The translations under genes and the position numbers were made by a program. From positions 1 through 5,896 of the forward strand of contig CAIMDR010000481.1 of NCBI GenBank assembly GCA_903839795.1: a stretch of DNA of 5,896 nucleotides, written 5' to 3'. Shown here piece after piece: positions 5,889-5,896 of this stretch. The notes under the pieces were generated by a model that did not search any database, was not told the DNA's origin, and worked only from the letters and a program-made list of their open reading frames with translations. The stretch's first letter is position 1. Each line of letters opens with the position of its first letter. Origin of the DNA: an uncultured Methylococcaceae bacterium (lineage in GTDB: Bacteria; Pseudomonadota; Gammaproteobacteria; Methylococcales; Methylomonadaceae).

Positions 5889-5896
5889 TTTTAAAA

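Overview
The window looks like chromosomal DNA of a Gram-negative gammaproteobacterium of moderate GC content. Four genes encode proteins with export signals, and one starts a membrane cytochrome b. The intergenic repeats (a GTAGGAGCGGGC palindrome, an ACGCTCCGGCGT palindrome, an AACACGGAT...ATCCGTGT element and a GTCGGGTTA/TAACCCGAC hairpin) resemble repeat families I associate with gammaproteobacterial methanotrophs (Methylococcales, Methylobacter-like). That taxonomic guess rests on memory of repeat style and is only moderately secure.

All five recognisable genes lie on the minus strand, so transcription runs from high to low coordinates. In that order they are: an exported SMP-30/gluconolactonase-type beta-propeller (5766-4801); a Tat-exported dienelactone hydrolase of the YghX type (4711-3821); a large ScsB/DsbD-type membrane thiol:disulfide reductase (3752-1614); a 723-base gene-free stretch; an exported AhpC/TSA-like redoxin (890-270); and the first 85 codons of a cytochrome b561-type membrane protein (255 to the window edge). 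The redoxin and cytochrome genes are 14 bases apart and almost certainly share a transcript. The upper three genes are 68-89 bases apart and may be partly co-transcribed, with a hairpin between the first two.

The common theme is envelope chemistry. The DsbD-type protein carries electrons from cytoplasmic thioredoxin to periplasmic thiols. The redoxin is a plausible periplasmic thiol peroxidase or reductase, and the cytochrome b would exchange electrons with the quinone pool. The propeller and the hydrolase both belong to families that often act on lactones or related esters. That these form one pathway is inference from proximity.

The gene-free stretch 891-1613 holds the most unusual DNA. 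It contains a 124-bp element with imperfect inverted ends built on a 9-10 base period. Next to it is a nested structure in which a 120-bp unit with inverted termini, carrying a perfect 24-bp inverted repeat, appears inserted into a short palindrome with a 12-bp duplication. Nearer the redoxin gene are a probable minus-strand terminator and a doubtful 23-codon ORF. I see no CRISPR array, tRNA, rRNA, transposase or recognisable defence system. Apart from the nested repeats, this is an ordinary housekeeping or envelope region.
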